Shown in pieces: positions 46,011 through 57,405 of a stretch of DNA of 64,000 nucleotides. This DNA comes from Siphonodentalium dalli (Eukaryota; Mollusca; Scaphopoda; Gadilida; Siphonodentaliidae): assembly GCA_032622095.1 (NCBI GenBank), contig CP136061.1:39687797-39751796 (forward strand), in the 5' to 3' direction. The stretch's first letter is position 1. Each line of letters begins with the position of its first letter. The position numbers were made by a program, and so were the translations under genes. The notes under the pieces were generated by a model, which was given only the letters and a program-made list of their open reading frames with translations, was not told the DNA's origin and did no database searches.

Positions 46011-47574
46011 GGATTTTGGATATGTTATTATGTAGGTATATAGTCACATTCAAATTCACCAACACATATTACATAGCAATTTGTTTACGGTTGGGTCTTT
46101 CTTTCCATCAGCTTGACTGGACTAATATATAAGGTTCAGCAAAATTGACACAGAAGAGCCACAAATAGGACCATATTTCAAAGAGATGTTTAACCCACCC
46201 CCCCCCCCCCCCCTCAATCGGATTTTGGATATGTTGTTCCCCAGATTCTGCCCGACAAAATTACACCAAAAGCAGATTATTTCGCCCTCCGTGTGTATAT
46301 ATACTGTCCCGCTGATTCTTGGTATACATGGGCCATGGGCGTTTTATGTATAGAATGGGAATTTTGGGGACAGATTAAAATTCGAACTGCGACCCGGAGG
46401 CCGAGTCTGGTAAAAGGTGTAATTGGGAATTCTGGTGAGATGCATGAGAAACCTTCAGTGATAAGCCGTATATAGTTGTTGTAATAATTCGAAGGATTAG
46501 TTGTTTTAACGAAATTATGAGTTGGTCATTCGTGAAACCAATATATTTTATACTCTATAATTACATTCATGGGTATATAATATATGATCTTGACCGCGTT
46601 ACATTGTTTTCTTGTTAACAACTTGTTCTAGGTTTCGCTCAAATTCGGGTTCTCAACGAACAGACTATGGTTATAGAAAGATAATAGTCTTACAGAGAAT
46701 ACAACTATATATACTGGATTCTTCGTATCAATCAGGACGTATTCCAACACTGTTCGCAATGCTATATATATCTTTATTGCCTCCTCGTGGGAGAGTAGAT
46801 ATTTACATGAGTTATAATACATAAATAAATATACAGCTTAACAAGATTGGTAACACCATTTCTGAGATAGTCCATGCATTATCAGAATCATTTAGATAGC
46901 AATATGACACAGATAAGAGTACATTATTATGTACATATTCGTGAATTTATGGAAAGCGCTGGAAAACATGGTCCTAATTGGTGTTTGTGATCATATTACA
47001 CATATATAACAAGAAGACACTTGTGTCTATGATGACCAAGTCCAAAACATCGTAGATATGTTCGGAGAGCGACGGCATGTGACCTCCGAGAAAAACCGTC
47101 ATCAGATATGTTGGTGCGAGTGATGCTAGATGCTAGAATTGGCAGTTGAGCACACGTTCTGTCCCAGGGGATGTGTGGGCTTCAATTACTTATGCAGACA
47201 GTCTGTCTCGTTCACCATTTAAGGTATACCCACAGGTATCATTATAGTAACTTGTCCGCATTGACATTTGCTGCTTATACAACAATTGCCTTGCACGTGT
47301 CACAATTTCAATAGCCAATTGCCCCCCTTGCCATTGGAAGACATACGGGGTTCCCATGGGGACGGGCAGCAGCTAGCTTCCTGTCGCATTATCACACTCG
47401 ATTATCCCCAAGGTCGGGGGCCAAAATTAGCAATGTCCAGTTTATACATACAACATTTGGCTAATCGTCAATAATTCAGTTTTAGGTTTCACCTGTTATA
47501 ACCTGTCGGGAAAACGCCCGCCGAAATTATTTTGCTATATATTGTTGATACTCGTGATACGACCTACAGTAATG
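46011..47574. other. No gene seen; C tract and diverged repeats
   Basis: A C run lies at 46198-46213. GGATTTTGGATATGTT occurs at about 46011 and 46217. The stretch 46440-46600 is the partner of 19488-19640. No coding or RNA gene recognised. Confidence 0.45.
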
Positions 47575-47780
47575 TCCTAAATAATCGACTCCTTATCTAC
47601 AGCAAAATTATGGTTTTTTTTCAGGATTTAGTTGGAAATATGGCTTGTTGCCATTCGTCGGAAAGCTCTCAGTGAGAGCTTTCCGATGAATGGCAACAAG
47701 CCATATTTCCGACTAAATCCTGAAAAATTACTCACAATTCTGCTGTGAATAAGGAGTCGATTATTTAGGGCATTACTGTA
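47575..47780. mobile_element. Tc1/mariner-like foldback MITE (copy 1)
   Basis: TA at both ends, followed by CAGTAATG/CATTACTG. The arms are almost completely complementary over about 100 bp (CCTAAATAATCGACTCCTTA; ATGGCTTGTTGCCATTC), meeting at GCTCTCAGTGAGAGC. A TA duplication with CAGT ends is typical of Tc1/mariner MITEs. Copy 2 is at 56395-56577. Confidence 0.85.
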
Positions 47781-47924
47781 GCGGTTAAGACGACGTTAAA
47801 CCCTGTAACTGTGTAAACAATCCCGGGTTAGAACAATATAGTTGCGATGTCGCGTATTTGGTTATATTCACCAACGCTACATGCTTGTACGCGAAATGTA
47901 CTATACGTTTCATGCAACCGCAAC

Positions 47925-48300
47925 AACGTGTTCAGTCTGTTTTCCCGAAAACATTATCTGCTTATAAAGAACTTCTTTTAGGTAGATAATATGCTTAGAA
48001 ACCCCTCATTTTGAGTCGATGATGTGCTAAAAATGAGAGCATTGTAGTCACATTATTTACTCATAATGAGGCGATTCTAAGCAGATTATGTGTGGATAAT
48101 GACACAAATAAGCCAACCCACGACTGTTCAGGTGTACGCTCTTTAACATGTGTTTTCACTGTGGCCCGCGCCATAAAACGAAATAATGGCTATGACTCCA
48201 TTATCTGCTTATATCAGAATCAAATAATCACATGTACATATTTCACATTATAGGTTGATTATGTGCGTATTTACGCGAGGATATGTCGACGTGTTTGCCC
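47925..48300 (-). repeat. Dispersed repeat family D, copy 4
   Basis: Shares GCGCCATAAAACGAAATAAT and GTACGCTCTTTAACATGTG with 49.95 kb, and GAGGCGATTCTAAGCAGATT with 30.6 kb. An inverted pair around ATGAGGNGATTCTAAGCA is internal. Confidence 0.7.
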
Positions 48301-48307
48301 CTTCTCC

Positions 48308-48779
48308 TTAACCCTTTACCCAACAAAACGCTCAGAAAAATAGCCCAAAATGAACCTGCAACAGCCTAAATTATCTTGGGTCTGTCTCAATAGAACCATA
48401 CAAATATGGATATCATTGGAACGGGCTCATTGACCACATTGTGATAGTTACAGTTATGCCCTGTGCCAATGCATTCTCTTATATATGCGAGTCGACCATA
48501 GATCGCCTCGAATATATAAGAGAATGCATTGGCCTAAAAAAAAAATCATTTTTTAACACTTTTTACCATTTTTTCTTACATTCTTTGACAATTTTATAAT
48601 TTTTTTCTTACTTTTTTTAACAATTTTTATAATATTTTTCTACATTCTTTGACAATTTTATCATTTTTAATATGTGCTAAGCCAATGCATTCTCTTATAT
48701 ATGCGAGGCGACATATGGTCGACTCGCATATATAAGAGAATGCATTGGCACAGGGCCGTTTTGTTGGGTAAAGGGTTAA
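48308..48779. mobile_element. piggyBac-like MITE, copy 4 (longest spacer)
   Basis: TTAA 48308-48311 and 48776-48779, hairpins 48465-48533 and 48681-48749. The inter-hairpin spacer is lengthened by duplication of a TTTTTCTTACATTCTTTGACA-like stretch. Confidence 0.9.
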
Positions 48780-48878
48780 TGTTAAAATATATAGACAATA
48801 GTTAACTGTTCTGAGTAGCGTACGGGTTTTCTCCTCGAGTGACCGTTGATTGTTGTCTTTATTATATGTTTATACCAG

Positions 48879-49237
48879 CTTATTACGACCCAGACCACAG
48901 TGAAACGCACGGTTAGATCTTATTACGACCCAGACCACAGTGAAACGCGCGGTTAGATCTTATTACGACCCAGACCACAGTGAAACGCGCGGTTAGATCT
49001 TATTACGACCCAGACCACAGTGAAACGCGCGGTTAGATCTTATTACGACCCAGACCACAGTGAAACGCGCGGTTAGATCTTATTACGACCCAGACCACAG
49101 TGAAACGCGCGGTTAGATCTTATTACGACCCAGACCACAGTGAAACGCGCGGTTAGATCTTATTACGACCCAGACCACAGTGAAACGCGCGGTTAGATCT
49201 TATTACGACCCAGACCACAGTGAAACGCGCGGTTATA
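48879..49237. repeat. 40-bp minisatellite, about nine units
   Basis: Unit TTATTACGACCCAGACCACA plus GTGAAACGCGCGGTTAGATC, essentially identical between units. Its CCACAGTGAAA resembles the family D core, a possible source. Confidence 0.95.
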
Positions 49238-49789
49238 TCTTATACGTTCTTAAAGCTACAACATCACCAGCAATCTCTTAAAATAACGCGCAAGGATACC
49301 GAATGACGCAAGCATTGAGTCATGACACAGTGCTGAAAGTAGTGTAACACCTTGAGGGTAGGATAACACTTCCGGTCTTCTGGGAGAGGGAGTATGATTT
49401 ATATTTTGACGACAAGAGTTGACGTAAATATAATGAATCTGCTGTACACACGCCACACGACCATGTATAGCAACATTGAGTGAATTGGGAATTAGGCTGA
49501 AGTAACAACTTTAACGCGGAATATCTTATGTTCAACACAAATACGTTGGTGTTATTGTAAGATATTTTCAAAGTAAACGATACTGAAGACGAATAGTGTG
49601 CATCGCGTGGTAGCAACTTATTCGATTTGAAAAGTGCTGGCTGAAGAATTTGAACATAATTGTCTACTATGAAACATGTTTGGTAGCAGCATGAAAATGA
49701 CTGTTATATGAAATGCACAATATACGGTATCTTTGATCTTTGACATATTAATATTATGCCTCGCAAAAACTAACTGGTTTTATATTACA
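49238..49789. other. No gene seen
   Basis: Open frames on the minus strand (49256-49616) show no domain or splice context. Confidence 0.45.
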
Positions 49790-50090
49790 GCCTGTTCTCC
49801 GTAAAAAAACGCACATTAGCTGCTTATAATACAACCTGATTTAGGTAGATAATCTGCTGAGAATCGCCTCTTTTTAAGTCGATAAAGTTTTAGTCACATT
49901 ATCGACTCACAATGAGGCGATTCTCAGCAGATTATGTGCGCACAATGACATATATTAGCCAACTCACGACTTTTCAGGTGTACGCTCTTTAACATGTGTG
50001 TTCAGTGTGGCCCGCGTTATAAAACGAAATAACGGTCATGACACCATGATCTGCTTATTTAAGAATCAATAATATAATATTTACATGTAG
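49790..50090 (-). repeat. Dispersed repeat family D, copy 5
   Basis: Near-parallel to copy 4: TTAGGTAGATAATCTGCTGA, GAGGCGATTCTCAGCAGATT, GTGTACGCTCTTTAACATGT. Sequence 50091-50561 beyond it shows no recognised feature. Confidence 0.7.
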
Positions 50091-50575
50091 CTGTTGTTTA
50101 TTTTGTAATGCATTATGTACGTGGTATCGTCCAGTTCCATAAGTAATGGACGGAATAATACACTATTCCGTTTATATACTAACGGTAGTGTTGTCGCACA
50201 AGGGGACCTGTGAACTGTACCGGAGGCTTAGTCGCCGGGTCGATGGTCATTAATTGTGTCCAATAAGTCGGATTTCCTCTTCTATTTTAATATCGAATGC
50301 TCCACATTCATCAGTGGGTTCAGGTAGCAATTGTTTCCTGTCATCTCTTCTCGGATAGAGAATACTGTCTTAGTTTATAGTGGGTGGTCACGCAAACAAC
50401 TGTTGTATGTCAAGGTATCCCACCCACATACGCGATGGGGTCATACGCTTTAAAGTACGAACACAATGCCTTTTCCTCTACCGGGGTCGCGCTCCTCTCG
50501 TTGTTAAATTATCGCCTGTCCTACTAGACACCATAAAACCATCATCTGTTTAAAATTGTGTGCATGAGAAGGGTG

Positions 50576-51230
50576 GCCCGTGGACACTATATATCGACGT
50601 TATAAGGTAGCGACATACCACATGGGGTCAGCCTAGAAAATTTTACTCGCTCGCTCTTGTGGCTCTTATTAACCCCGCAAATGCCGATATTGGCTAAGAG
50701 AGCCAGAGAGAGCCCGGTTGTATTCGTGTGTTTCGGACATTATATTTTGATAATGCGCGGTATAGTGCAATAACCTGAGGTGACATCCAAATATTGACTC
50801 GCTAGCGCTTCCACGACCGATGTTATTAACCCCTCAATATCCGGTAAAATACCATATGAACAAAAAGAGCACGAGAGAGGCCGCGACCGCCCGGGAGAGC
50901 CCGCCCCCCCATGGGCCCGTGAACACTATATCTCCACGTTATAAGGTAGCAACATACCACCTCGCTCGCTCTTCTCCGGCCGGTGTTCTTAACACCGCAA
51001 ATGCCGATGTTGGCTAAGAGAGCCAGGATGTCTTCGAGTGGTTTCGGACAATATATTTTGATGATGCGCGGTAGTAATTTGACAGTATAGATTTATGTTA
51101 TTTGGTATATGGATTACTACATGCACCCATTGCCGGTGTTATTAACCCATCAAAACCGATAAAGTACATGAACTGTATATTGGTCGGGACAGCGCCCGGA
51201 TGTTTTCGTTGACATTTTGACAGTATCTTG
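50576..51230 (+). repeat. Left array of the roughly 330-bp unit (about two units)
   Basis: Units begin near GGACACTATATATCGACG and GAACACTATATCTCCACG. They contain AACCCCGCAAATGCCGAT, TTGGCTAAGAGAGCC and CCATGGGCCCGTG. They look GC-richer than the surrounding DNA. Confidence 0.8.
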
Positions 51231-51547
51231 GTTATGCTAGTTTTGACTTTAAGAGATAGAAGAATGCCAGTTGAGAGAGGGGTTGAGTCCCACGTACCAC
51301 AGAGTGGTCACCGTCATTATACGTATAGTATAAAATTAGTGTCGTCCCTTCATTTCGAAGCCTAATTACCGATTATCCGGAAGAGAAAGAGACATTGTGC
51401 GATAAAGAAAAACCCATTTATTCCACAACTATTATATGTAATTATGTATACAAACTTAATATTGACAATATACATCTACACAGTTCGCAATGTTGGTGCT
51501 CTTCTTGATCAGAATAGGCTTCTGTTATATATATTTTTCGCATCAGT

Positions 51548-51804
51548 TTTACCCTGTGCCAATGCATTCTCTTATATATGCGAGTCGACCATAGGTCGCC
51601 TCGCATATATAAGAGAATGCATTGGCCTAAACAAAATCTTTTTTTAACACTTTTTATCATTTTTTCTTACATTCTTTAACAATTTTATAATTTTTAATGT
51701 GTTAAGCCAATGCATTCTCTTATATATGCGAGGCGACCTATGGTCGACTCGCATATATAAGAGAATGCATTGGCACAGGGCCCTTCTGTTGGGTAAAGGG
51801 TTAA
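51548..51804. mobile_element. Chimeric hairpin MITE (type ii/iii left, piggyBac-like right)
   Basis: Hairpins 51558-51626 and 51706-51774. The right end is the usual CTGTTGGGTAAAGGG with TTAA 51801-51804. The left end lacks the TTAACCC terminus and roughly 150-bp leader, and instead joins TTTTACCCTGTGCC, as in the type ii element. A lone half cassette follows at 51849-51880. Confidence 0.75.
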
Positions 51805-51880
51805 CACTTTCATGATGGGAGCTGCGTTTGTGCAGCATTAAATATCATGTGCAAGTGCATTCTCTTATATATGCGAATCA

Positions 51881-52373
51881 CTGGCTTTGGATTCTGCATA
51901 TTTGAAATAAACGTTTCTGACGCCTTCTATCACAGTCATTCGGAGTCCGAGACCGTATCTGATGCTTGTTTGTATTGGCGTCTCAGCCTTTCCCAATCTG
52001 CGCTGCAGGTCACGGAGTTGGTTGTCCTGCAACACAACTTGTACACAGGCTTTCCGAAAGAGTGTGTGAACCTTGTACATGGGAACTGTACTTCGAAGTA
52101 GGCATTTTCAATAGGAATATAGGAATATTCAATTCAATGTCATGTGTTTGTTTTTCAAGTGGGAAGGTTTATGAAGATGGTTTTACTTATTGGGGATTTC
52201 GGGAATGAATCCTGGAGGATTTGCAAGAGACGGAACCCCTCCGATACAAACCACTTTGAAATTTTGTAGGGTCATGGGAATTGTGAAACATTACACATGA
52301 AATTGGTGAAATGATTGGTGGAAATGATCTAGACATTGGTTGTTTTCTGTTTGTTTTTTTTTTGTTTTTGTTC
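51881..52373. other. No gene seen
   Basis: Open frames on both strands (for example 51847-52101) are by-products. A T tract lies near 52350. Nothing recognised. Confidence 0.45.
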
Positions 52374-53094
52374 TATATATAGTGTCCACGGGCCCATGGG
52401 GGCGCCCTGGCGGTCCCGGCCTCTATTTGTTGATACGGTATTTTACCGGATTTTGATGGGTTAATAACATCGGCCGTGGACGCGTCAGCGAGTCAGTATG
52501 AGCAGTCCCACTCATATCAGGTGGTATTGCACTACGCTCATCACCAAACATATTCTGTCCTAAAACACACGAAGACACCGGGCTCCCTTAGCCAATATCG
52601 GCATTTGCGGGGTTAATAACACCGGCCTGAGACGAGCGGGCGAGTAAACTTTTCTTGCGGTGTATGTCACTACCTTATAACGTCGATGTATAGTGTCCAC
52701 GGGCCCATGGGGGCACCCGGGCGGTCCCGGCCTGTCTCGGGCTCTTTTTGTTTATATGGTATTTTACCGGATTTTGAGGGGTTAATACCATCGGTCGTGA
52801 ACGCGTCAGCGAGTCAATATTTGGAAGTCACACTCAGGTGGCATTGCACTATACCACGCATCACCAAAATATACTGTTCGAAACCGCATGAAGATACCCG
52901 GGGTCCCCCGGGATCTCTTAGCCAACATCGGCATTTGCGGGGTTAACAACACCGACCGGAGACGGTCCCTCTAGGTTGCCCTCAGGTGGTATGTCGCTAC
53001 CTTATAACGTCGAGATATAGTGTCCATGGGTCCATGGGGCACCAGGGCGGTCCCGGGTGGTCTCGAGCGGTCCCAGACGGTAATTAGTCACATC
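52374..53094 (-). repeat. Right array of the roughly 330-bp unit (over two units, inverted)
   Basis: Units start near 52382, 52690 and 53015 with TAGTGTCCACGGGCCCATGG or a variant. They contain ATCGGCATTTGCGGGGTTAA, the complement of the left array's motif. Confidence 0.8.
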
Positions 53095-53108
53095 GCATGA
53101 GAAGGGTG

Positions 53109-55262
53109 TGTGATTATTGAACTGTGTTTACAATGGCTGAGTACAAGTGAAGCCTTTGGATTTGTTAATGTTTCACTGGACCAGGGGGGGGGGCCGAATT
53201 TTTTTACGAGACGTGAGGTAGGGGGGGGTGGTTGGGTACCCGAGGCCGGAAACAGTTTTTGACCACTTTTTTTGCATTTTGTTTTCATTGACATATTTCC
53301 AACTGTTTTAAACATATTTGTTTATTATATGTTGTGGCTTGTTGCAATATGAGAAGCACTAATACAATAAATATTGATATAATTACCCCCATAAGTTGAT
53401 ATAAAATGGAAAAATAGTGAATATTGTGGGGGTGGGTCCCAAAATTTTCATTGATTTTTTTTGCGCGCAAATTTTTTTTATTGTGTCTGTTTCAGCTTGC
53501 TTGGCAGTTTTTATATTGAAAATTGTCTAGTTCACGGTGTAGTTCAATAAAAAAAATACTTCAGATAGCTCTAGGGTAGGGTGAACTTAATGCAGCCTGA
53601 CAATATCAGCTAACAACTCATGACAGAATATTACAATAATTCTTATACAGTACTTCATGACAGTCTCTTTACTCATACAGTTAGCTGATGCATGAGTGTA
53701 ATGTATGAAATACGGTATACGGTACTGTAAACAGAAGACCAAATTGGAGTTATCTTCCCTACACCAACACAATGACGTTACGCTTACTGTGACCTCGTCT
53801 CCACGGTCACGTCACTAAAGTGCACATCCGTGTATATGGATTTCGCACTAAATTGACCATCCGCGTTCAAACTCAAAGGGTTAAACATTATTTTAGGCCT
53901 AGCCAATCCTAAGTCGTAATGCGAGGTCGGGTCGGTGGTCATGCAGGCATACATAAAAGCTAATTCGTACACTGGTTTATATGCAAATTTTCCTTTTTGG
54001 TATTACTATAGCCTCTAGGCCTACTAGTTGATGCTGGTTGATGTCTGAAAAAAAGTTTAATTTAATTTTGTGTAATTGTTTATTCTATTATAGGCCCTAA
54101 CACTGGCCCTAGTTATTTTTTGTTGTCATTCCAGGGGATTCAACATATTTTTCATCTACTCACACAGATGAATAGGCTGGGTTATAAATTTACCAATATA
54201 ATCACATCATATTCTACCTTTGTTCGATTGCTTAGAGTTCAATTTTGCACATGTTTGTAACAGGAAGTCAGCTGAGGAAGTAACATTTAATTTGGTCTTT
54301 CAAAGAAGGGACCAATATAGAGCGGTTGGTCGTTACAGAGGGGACCAATATAAAGTTTTGGGGTTTTGAGGGGTGGGTGTCTAAAATTTATTTTTAAAAA
54401 ATGCAAGAAAGGGTGGGTGGGTGTAAAAAAAAAGGCAATGTAAAAAAAACACCCCCACGTATCGCAACTTTTTTACGCCCCCCCCCCCCCTGACTGGACT
54501 GCAAGAAAAATCTGTTTGTTTCTAGTGTGGCTCAAGCGCGGATTTCACAGTACAACAGTTTCCAGCGTCTCTGGGGCTGAAGGGGTCATTCTCGCCAACA
54601 AAAGGGCTGAATGATACACAGGTTTTGAAAACGTGCTGAAGCGTACAGAGGTTTTGAAATCTCGTTCTAAATTACTTTGGGTTTTCGTGTCTGTCATGAT
54701 TTATGTTAGAGAATAATTGTATATGTTCCAAGGAAAATTAAAATGAACTGACAAGGAACTGGTGATGGGCACCTGCGATGTACCTGCGTTAGTGCCGATC
54801 ACAAACCCTGCGTGCGTGCCCTTCAGCACATTTCCAAAACATATGTAGCATTCATCACTGTTTTTCGTAAGAGTGACCCCTTTAGCACCACTGGGTCGTG
54901 TCTCGTGAGGTTATTACACAACTATGTACGATGCGGGGGATAATTACTACCGATAGGAAAAAAGGACACATCCGGTCCATATGGTGTGAACCGGTTTAAT
55001 CAATGCATTCTCGACATATTCGACACTGACAACTCACGATATGGGTTTGGTTGCGGATACAGATGTGTTCATACGTATCGAGGACATTGACGTATATGAA
55101 ACATTTCCTATCGAGGTGTCAGACGTTACCCAGGGCATGAACATTCCTTGTGGTTCGTCGATTATGACTGGAAACTTACCCATGTCAGACATTCCGGAAT
55201 TATCTCGGTTATGTGACTATTATCAGAACGTTAACTAAGCAGGACAGGGACAGGCTCTTAAT
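53109..55262. other. No gene established; G/C-tract repeats
   Basis: Poly-G/C tracts beside A/T runs at 53184-53193 (CAG10 type), 53420-53475 and 54355-54490. They resemble 61489-61640 and may form a dispersed family. The rest is unremarkable. A minus-strand frame at 53784-53972 was judged not supportable. Confidence 0.4.
55041..55238 (+). CDS. Hypothetical 65-codon frame
   Basis: Reads MGLVADTDVFIRIEDIDVYE and ends CDYYQNVN. Acidic and protein-like, but with no recognised domain. An overlapping open frame just upstream (GPYGVNRFNQ) is also protein-like, so an exon with a frame error is possible. Its stop lies 25 bp before a TTAA MITE. Splice sites are not convincing. Confidence 0.2.
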   Translation: MGLVADTDVFIRIEDIDVYETFPIEVSDVTQGMNIPCGSSIMTGNLPMSDIPELSRLCDYYQNVN

Positions 55263-55555
55263 TAACCATTTACCCAACACACCGGCCAAAAACGCCCAAA
55301 TAAAGCTTCAACAGCCTAAAATATCTTCGGTCTGTCTCAATAACACCATACAAATATGTATATCATTGGAACCGGTTCATTGACCACATTGTGATGGTTA
55401 CAGTTATGCCCTGTGCCAATGCATTCTGTTATATATGCGAGTCGACCATAGGTCGCCTCGCATATATAAGAGAATGCATTGGCCTAAAAAAATGGTCGAC
55501 TCGCATATATAAGAGAATGCATTGGTACAGGGCCGTTCTGTTGGGTAAAGGGTTG
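55263..55555. mobile_element. piggyBac-like MITE, copy 6, internally deleted
   Basis: TTAA 55263-55266, first hairpin 55425-55493, then a jump directly into the second half of the other hairpin (ATGGTCGACTCGCATATATA). The right end TTGGGTAAAGGG is followed by TTGG instead of TTAA. Confidence 0.85.
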
Positions 55556-55651
55556 GCGCACACCTCATTAACGCACACCTAATTGGAATGTGTAATTATA
55601 CATTTGTGTCAACAGCAAAAAAGCAAATGTCGTTCTGGACAATCAAGGCAA

Positions 55652-55962
55652 GCTCCACGCAGAGTTCAGTCCCCTACGCAGGGCACCGCTGCCCACACCC
55701 ACGAGTAATGTGAAGAAAACGCATATTGATTTATTTGAGACTTTTGTAGGTTACATTTCATTCTGCATGTTTCTGAGAAACTGAACTGTCCTTATTCATT
55801 TGAATTTGTCTATATTAAGCCAGAATGAATTGTAACTGACAAAACACTTCAATAAAACAATATTAGATTTAATTTTTTTAAATTCACATGCCGTCAGCGG
55901 CCAGTCAGGGTGAGCGTAGCGAGGGGACTGAACTCTGTTTGCAGCTTACCACCAAGGCAATG
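55652..55962. mobile_element. hAT-like MITE (copy 2)
   Basis: Flanked by CAAGGCAA at 55644-55651 and 55963-55970 (8 bp). Ends share AGAGTTCAGTCCCCTACGC and GCGTAGCGAGGGGACTGAA with the 20.6-kb copy. About 50 bp longer than copy 1, from an internal block near 55755. A C run lies outside at 56003-56019. Confidence 0.8.
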
Positions 55963-56205
55963 ATCTTGACGGTGAACTGTCCAGATCAGTCTTGTTTGTC
56001 AACCCCCCCCCCCCCCCCCAACAATTCCAAAACGAAACAAAAATGAAAAAGATAGATTAAACAATGCCAATATGGGCGTATGTCGTATGGAGTACATCAA
56101 GTAAGCCTGACACCGACTTATTTGGGATATGAATACGCTCATATACGACATTTTACGTGCCCCATTTAGGTTCATCTAGAGCGTAATTCAGATTCAGATA
56201 ACGTC

Positions 56206-56345
56206 GATATATATGAGCGTATATGTGTTTATGTGTATATGTGTATATGTGTATATGTATATATGTGTATATGTGTATATGTGTATAACTGTATATGTGT
56301 ATATGTGTATATGTATATATGTGTTTATGTGTTTATGTGTTTATG
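56206..56345. repeat. TATATGTG / TTTATGTG microsatellite
   Basis: Runs of GTATAT and GTTTAT with 6-10-bp periodicity. Confidence 0.9.
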
Positions 56346-56394
56346 AAATACGTTCAATATTAACTTATTTTCAGGAGAACAGGCTACAGTAATG

Positions 56395-56577
56395 CCCTAA
56401 ATAATCGACTCCTTAACCACAGCATAATTATTGGTAATTTTTCAGGATTTAGTCGGAAATATGGCTTGTTGCCATCTCAGTGAGAGCTTTCCGATGAATG
56501 GCAACAAGCCATATTTCCGACTAAATCCAGAACAATTTGCTGTGGTGAAGGGGTCGATTATTTAGGGCATTATTGTA
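56395..56577. mobile_element. Tc1/mariner-like foldback MITE (copy 2)
   Basis: TA 56395-56396 and 56576-56577; same arms as 47575-47780 with a short deletion near the loop on the left arm. Inserted next to GAGAACAGGC, a phrase also found in family D, so probably inside a family D fragment. Confidence 0.85.
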
Positions 56578-56685
56578 AACAGTGTACGGCCAAAGCTTAC
56601 ACATGTTACATGTAATTGCGAGGCGCGTTTGTGAAGTTTTGAGAACTATCCATTTACCGAGTGATAGTCAGCTAATCAACGCATT

Positions 56686-56949
56686 TTAACCCATCATTAC
56701 TAAATGGATTTTCCCATTCAGTCATAAAAATATACATTGGACTGATCCAGTATTCAGCTGGAGGGGTGTTCATGTAATACAAGCAGACGAAAGACAAACA
56801 TAAAGCAAATACAAATGCAGAAGGATTTATATTCATTGGTGGGAAATGTTTAGATAATAAGTTCAACAAACAACCTACTGTTGAACTTATCTGAACATTT
56901 CCTGAGGGATAACTACTCATCAACGAGTATTTAGTATAGGAAAGGCTAA
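56686..56949. mobile_element. Element E, unexpanded copy
   Basis: TTAA 56686-56689 followed by CCCATCATTACTAAATGG. It ends TTTAGTATAGGAAAGG plus TAAG (decayed TTAA). It holds one full 68-bp unit and so shows the state before tandem expansion. Confidence 0.75.
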
Positions 56950-57395
56950 GCTTCAGTCATGACTGCAGACAGATGAATGGGTGTCGTGTCGATTTGCTGT
57001 CTTCACAACCATTTTCGAAACAAAATGGACGTCATAGTTAAGCAGGAAACTCATCTGCAAAACTAAGATTTGTCTAGACTTGGGCTAGTACTTTCGATTC
57101 CTCAACTCTTATTTGATGTTAACTCATGATTGAGTTAGCAAAGCATTCATTCATTTGAGAAGATGTGTGAGTTGGCGGGATAGTGTATGTCATCTACGGT
57201 CATATGGCAGAATACTCCCATCAAGTGAATTTCTGTTTATGATAAACAACGCAAGTCATAGATAAGTTAAACTTGTTTTATTGTGAATACATTTTGAAAT
57301 TACCCCTACACTTCGGCTTTGTGTGAAGCGCTCATGTGCCCCTGCATACATCCAGCTATTTCATGACTGCTTGTTTGTTCCGAGCTGAGAGTAGT
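56950..57395. other. No gene seen
   Basis: Unique-looking sequence; no feature recognised. Confidence 0.5.
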
Positions 57396-57405
57396 ATGGA
57401 AACGG

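Larger units (their letters stand above)
50562..53108. mobile_element. Candidate element: facing arrays between 14-bp direct repeats
   Basis: GCATGAGAAGGGTG occurs at 50562-50575 and 53095-53108, exactly outside two arrays of the same unit in opposite orientation (next entries). A 14-bp perfect direct repeat framing an inverted structure could be a target-site duplication. No transposase is recognised. The middle (about 51231-52373) contains a chimeric hairpin MITE and unique sequence. Confidence 0.45.

Noticed and set aside
53784-53972. Minus-strand 62-codon frame with protein-like composition
   Set aside because: No domain, splice context or second copy; cannot be separated from chance.
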